In this document: positions 61,950 through 64,000 of the stretch, in pieces
How the letters are laid out: the number at the start of each line of letters is the position of its first letter
How positions within the stretch are numbered: position 1 is the stretch's first letter
Assembly (NCBI GenBank): GCA_964595625.1
Contig: CAZQQU010000003.1
Location: forward strand, 1 to 64,000
Source of the DNA: CAZQQU01 sp964595625
GTDB taxonomy: Bacteria > Bacteroidota > Bacteroidia > Flavobacteriales > Flavobacteriaceae
DNA: 64,000 bases
Direction: 5' to 3'
Made by a program: the position numbers and the translations under genes
Notes under the pieces: generated by a model
Databases searched by the model: none
What the model was told of the DNA's origin: nothing
What the model saw: the letters and a program-made list of their open reading frames with translations, nothing else

Positions 61950-62159
61950 ATGAGCGTAATATACTTAACCTTAGCAATAAGTACCTTGGTAGCTATTGTC
62001 TTTTTCTTCATTTTTATTTTAAGTGTGAAAAAAGGACAGTATGACGACACCTATACCCCATCGGTAAGGATGCTTTTTGAAGACGAACTCGTAAAGGACA
62101 AAAATAAAATCGATATACAAGAAACCTCAACTAAAAAGTCCACTAATAAAGAAAACTAA
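61950..62159 (+). CDS. ccoS: cbb3-type oxidase assembly protein CcoS
   Basis: 69 residues starting at ATG 61950 (MSVIYLTLAISTLVA); the frame's earlier Met at 61896 overlaps the promoter and is rejected. One membrane helix is followed by KKGQYDDTYTPSVRMLFEDE, the family's conserved cytosolic tail. CcoS is needed for heme and copper insertion into cbb3 oxidase. It lies 2 nt before ccoNO. Confidence 0.93.
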   Translation: MSVIYLTLAISTLVAIVFFFIFILSVKKGQYDDTYTPSVRMLFEDELVKDKNKIDIQETSTKKSTNKEN

Positions 62160-62161
62160 TT

Positions 62162-64000
62162 ATGGAAGTACAGCAGTTTTATTATGATAACAAAATCGTA
62201 AAGAAGTTTATTTACGCAACGATACTCTGGGGCGTCGTGGGAATGGCCGTGGGATTGTTGCTTGCTTTTATGTTTTTATTCCCCAATCTTACCGAAGGTA
62301 TCTCTTGGCTTAGCTTTGGACGGCTAAGACCCTTACATACCAATGCGGTGATTTTTGCTTTTGTGGGGAACGCTATTTTTGCAGGGGTCTATTACTCATT
62401 ACAAAGGCTCTTAAAAACCCGGATGTATAGTAACTTTTTGAGTAATTTCAACTTCTGGGGATGGCAACTTATCATTGTTTCGGCAGCACTCACACTACCT
62501 TTGGGGTTTACCACTTCAAAAGAATATGCTGAACTCGAATGGCCTATCGATATTGCTATTGCATTAGTTTGGGTGGCTTTTGGGGTGAATATGATTGGTA
62601 CCATCTTACGAAGAAGACAACGGCATTTGTACGTGGCTATCTGGTTTTATTTAGCCACTTTTGTGACTGTAGCTGTACTCCATATTTTCAACAGCTTAGC
62701 GCTTCCGGTAGATTTCTTAAAAAGTTATTCGGTATATGCCGGAGTACAAGACGCATTGGTGCAATGGTGGTACGGACATAATGCCGTGGCATTTTTCTTG
62801 ACCACACCCTTTTTGGGTTTGATGTACTACTATGTGCCCAAAATTGCTGATCGCCCCATATACTCCTACCGCTTGTCCATTGTACACTTTTGGTCATTAA
62901 TCTTTATCTACATTTGGGCAGGTCCTCACCACTTGTTATACACTGCTTTACCCACCTGGGCACAAAGCTTGGGGGTAACCTTCTCGATCATGTTGATAGC
63001 TCCTTCTTGGGGTGGTATGATCAACGGACTTTTAACCTTAAGAGGTGCTTGGGACAAAGTACGTACCGATCCCACTCTCAAATTTATGGTGGTAGCTATC
63101 ACCGGTTACGGTATGGCCACTTTTGAAGGCCCGATGTTATCGCTTAAAAATGTCAATGCAATTGCCCACTTTACCGACTGGATTATTGCACACGTACACG
63201 TAGGTGCCTTGGCTTGGAACGGATTTTTAACCTTCGGTATGGTCTATTGGTTGGTGCCCAAACTTTTTAAAACCAAATTATACTCCACTGCCTTAGCCAA
63301 TACCCACTTCTGGTTAGGAACCCTCGGAATTGTTTTATACGCTCTGCCGATGTACGTAGCCGGCGTGGTTCAGGCTTCTATGTGGAAACAATTCAACCCC
63401 GACGGAACTTTGGTTTACGGTAACTTTATGGAAACCGTTACCGAAATTATCCCGATGTACTGGATGCGTGCCATAGGCGGTAGCTTATACATCTTGGGTA
63501 TGTTTATATTACTCTACAACATTATCAAAACCATCAAAAGCGGTAGTGCTGTCACCGACGAGTTGGCTGAAGCCGCTCCTCTCGAAAAAGTTTCTAAAAG
63601 ACGTGTTTCCGGTGAGGGGTATCACTCTTGGTTAGAAAGAAGACCGGTACAACTTACCATTTTTGCAACCATTGCCATCTTAATCGGTGGAATTGTGCAA
63701 ATTGTTCCGACCTTAGTCGTCAAATCAAACATTCCTACTATCACGAGTGTGCATCCTTATACACCCTTGGAGCTCGAAGGAAGAGACCTCTACATCCGGG
63801 AAGGCTGTGTGGGCTGTCACTCACAAATGGTTCGGCCTTTTAGGAGTGAAACCGAGCGGTATAATGGCGAGTATGCCAAAGCCGGAGAGTTTGTTTACGA
63901 CCACCCGTTTTTGTGGGGTAGTAAACGTACCGGACCCGACTTACTTCGGGTGGGTGGGAAATACTCCGACAGTTGGCATTTTAACCACTTTTACGACCCG
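62162..64000 (+). CDS. ccoNO: Fused cbb3 cytochrome oxidase subunits I and II (CcoN-CcoO), 3' end cut by window
   Basis: The frame is open through base 64000 (613 codons). Residues 1-470 are CcoN with 12 helices: low-spin heme His in RPLHTNAV, CuB His in WYGHNAVAFF, PHHLLY, and AHVHVGALAWNG. Residues about 480-545 include a linker (ELAEAAPLEKVSKRRVSGEG) and another helix. CcoO then begins with heme c motif REGCVGCHSQMVRPF (about 546) and RTGPDLLRVGGKYS. The N-O fusion is typical of Bacteroidota. All canonical ligands are intact, in contrast to the NorB-like proteins upstream. Confidence 0.96.
   Translation, partial: MEVQQFYYDNKIVKKFIYATILWGVVGMAVGLLLAFMFLFPNLTEGISWLSFGRLRPLHTNAVIFAFVGNAIFAGVYYSLQRLLKTRMYSNFLSNFNFWGWQLIIVSAALTLPLGFTTSKEYAELEWPIDIAIALVWVAFGVNMIGTILRRRQRHLYVAIWFYLATFVTVAVLHIFNSLALPVDFLKSYSVYAGVQDALVQWWYGHNAVAFFLTTPFLGLMYYYVPKIADRPIYSYRLSIVHFWSLIFIYIWAGPHHLLYTALPTWAQSLGVTFSIMLIAPSWGGMINGLLTLRGAWDKVRTDPTLKFMVVAITGYGMATFEGPMLSLKNVNAIAHFTDWIIAHVHVGALAWNGFLTFGMVYWLVPKLFKTKLYSTALANTHFWLGTLGIVLYALPMYVAGVVQASMWKQFNPDGTLVYGNFMETVTEIIPMYWMRAIGGSLYILGMFILLYNIIKTIKSGSAVTDELAEAAPLEKVSKRRVSGEGYHSWLERRPVQLTIFATIAILIGGIVQIVPTLVVKSNIPTITSVHPYTPLELEGRDLYIREGCVGCHSQMVRPFRSETERYNGEYAKAGEFVYDHPFLWGSKRTGPDLLRVGGKYSDSWHFNHFYDP

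Overview
The window looks like chromosome from a gliding or gliding-related Flavobacteriaceae-type Bacteroidota. It is AT-rich, carries type IX secretion (T9SS) C-terminal sorting domains, a PorP/SprF protein, GldH and RicT, and has promoters with the Bacteroidota -7 element TAnnTTTG. The species cannot be named from the sequence. Genes are densely packed; no gene-free stretch exceeds about 300 bases. I saw no tRNA, rRNA, CRISPR array, transposase or prophage gene.

Left part, 1-34.9 kb (core and surface genes). Minus-strand genes encode large T9SS cargo proteins with a PorP/SprF partner and a PorE-like OmpA lipoprotein-type protein (about 1-13 kb). They are interrupted by an Nfu iron-sulfur scaffold gene and a GH20 hexosaminidase gene. 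Next come trpS, a PlsC acyltransferase, an ECF sigma factor with a membrane-anchored anti-sigma-like beta-barrel protein, recA and trhO. A hybrid-propeller sensor kinase and its LuxR-type response regulator diverge from two T9SS-A surface proteins around one symmetric operator-like palindrome. Then come small unknown proteins, ricT-gldH-PBP1A and the two subunits of 3-oxoacid CoA-transferase.

Right part, 35-64 kb (NO and N2O respiration and its support). A clade II-type (Sec/lipoprotein) nosZ operon is followed by nosL, nosD, nosF, nosY and an extra four-helix membrane protein. Then come the RIC iron-sulfur repair protein, a CopD-like protein and a three-gene copper-acquisition operon with an OprC/NosA-like receptor. 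These are followed by a class II ribonucleotide reductase, an Rrf2 (NsrR/IscR-like) regulator and a rhodanese/OsmC/thioredoxin sulfur island with its own Crp/Fnr protein. The last stretch holds nadA-nadB-norC-norB with a second heme-copper-oxidase-like membrane protein, a group III truncated hemoglobin, and ccoI, ccoS and a ccoNO fusion running off the right edge. No nitrate or nitrite reductase is visible, so the window supports NO to N2O to N2, plus micro-oxic respiration through cbb3 oxidase.

Main observations. (1) Sites of the form ATGAY-N4-RTCAT lie upstream of nosZ, ric, the copper operon, ccoI, ccoS-ccoNO and probably the hemoglobin pair. Four of the six lie exactly 22 nt from a -7 element, as expected for a class II Crp/Fnr activator; the other two are 22-24 nt away. 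(2) The NorB homologue appears to lack the usual helix-VI His and Glu ligands of FeB and has Met where a low-spin heme His is expected. It is followed by a second degenerate oxidase-like subunit. (3) An OprC/NosA-type copper receptor sits in an operon with two small Cys- or Met/His-rich proteins under the same kind of site. (4) A fasciclin gene inside the nos operon and an HMA gene inside the sulfur island are both broken by frameshifts.
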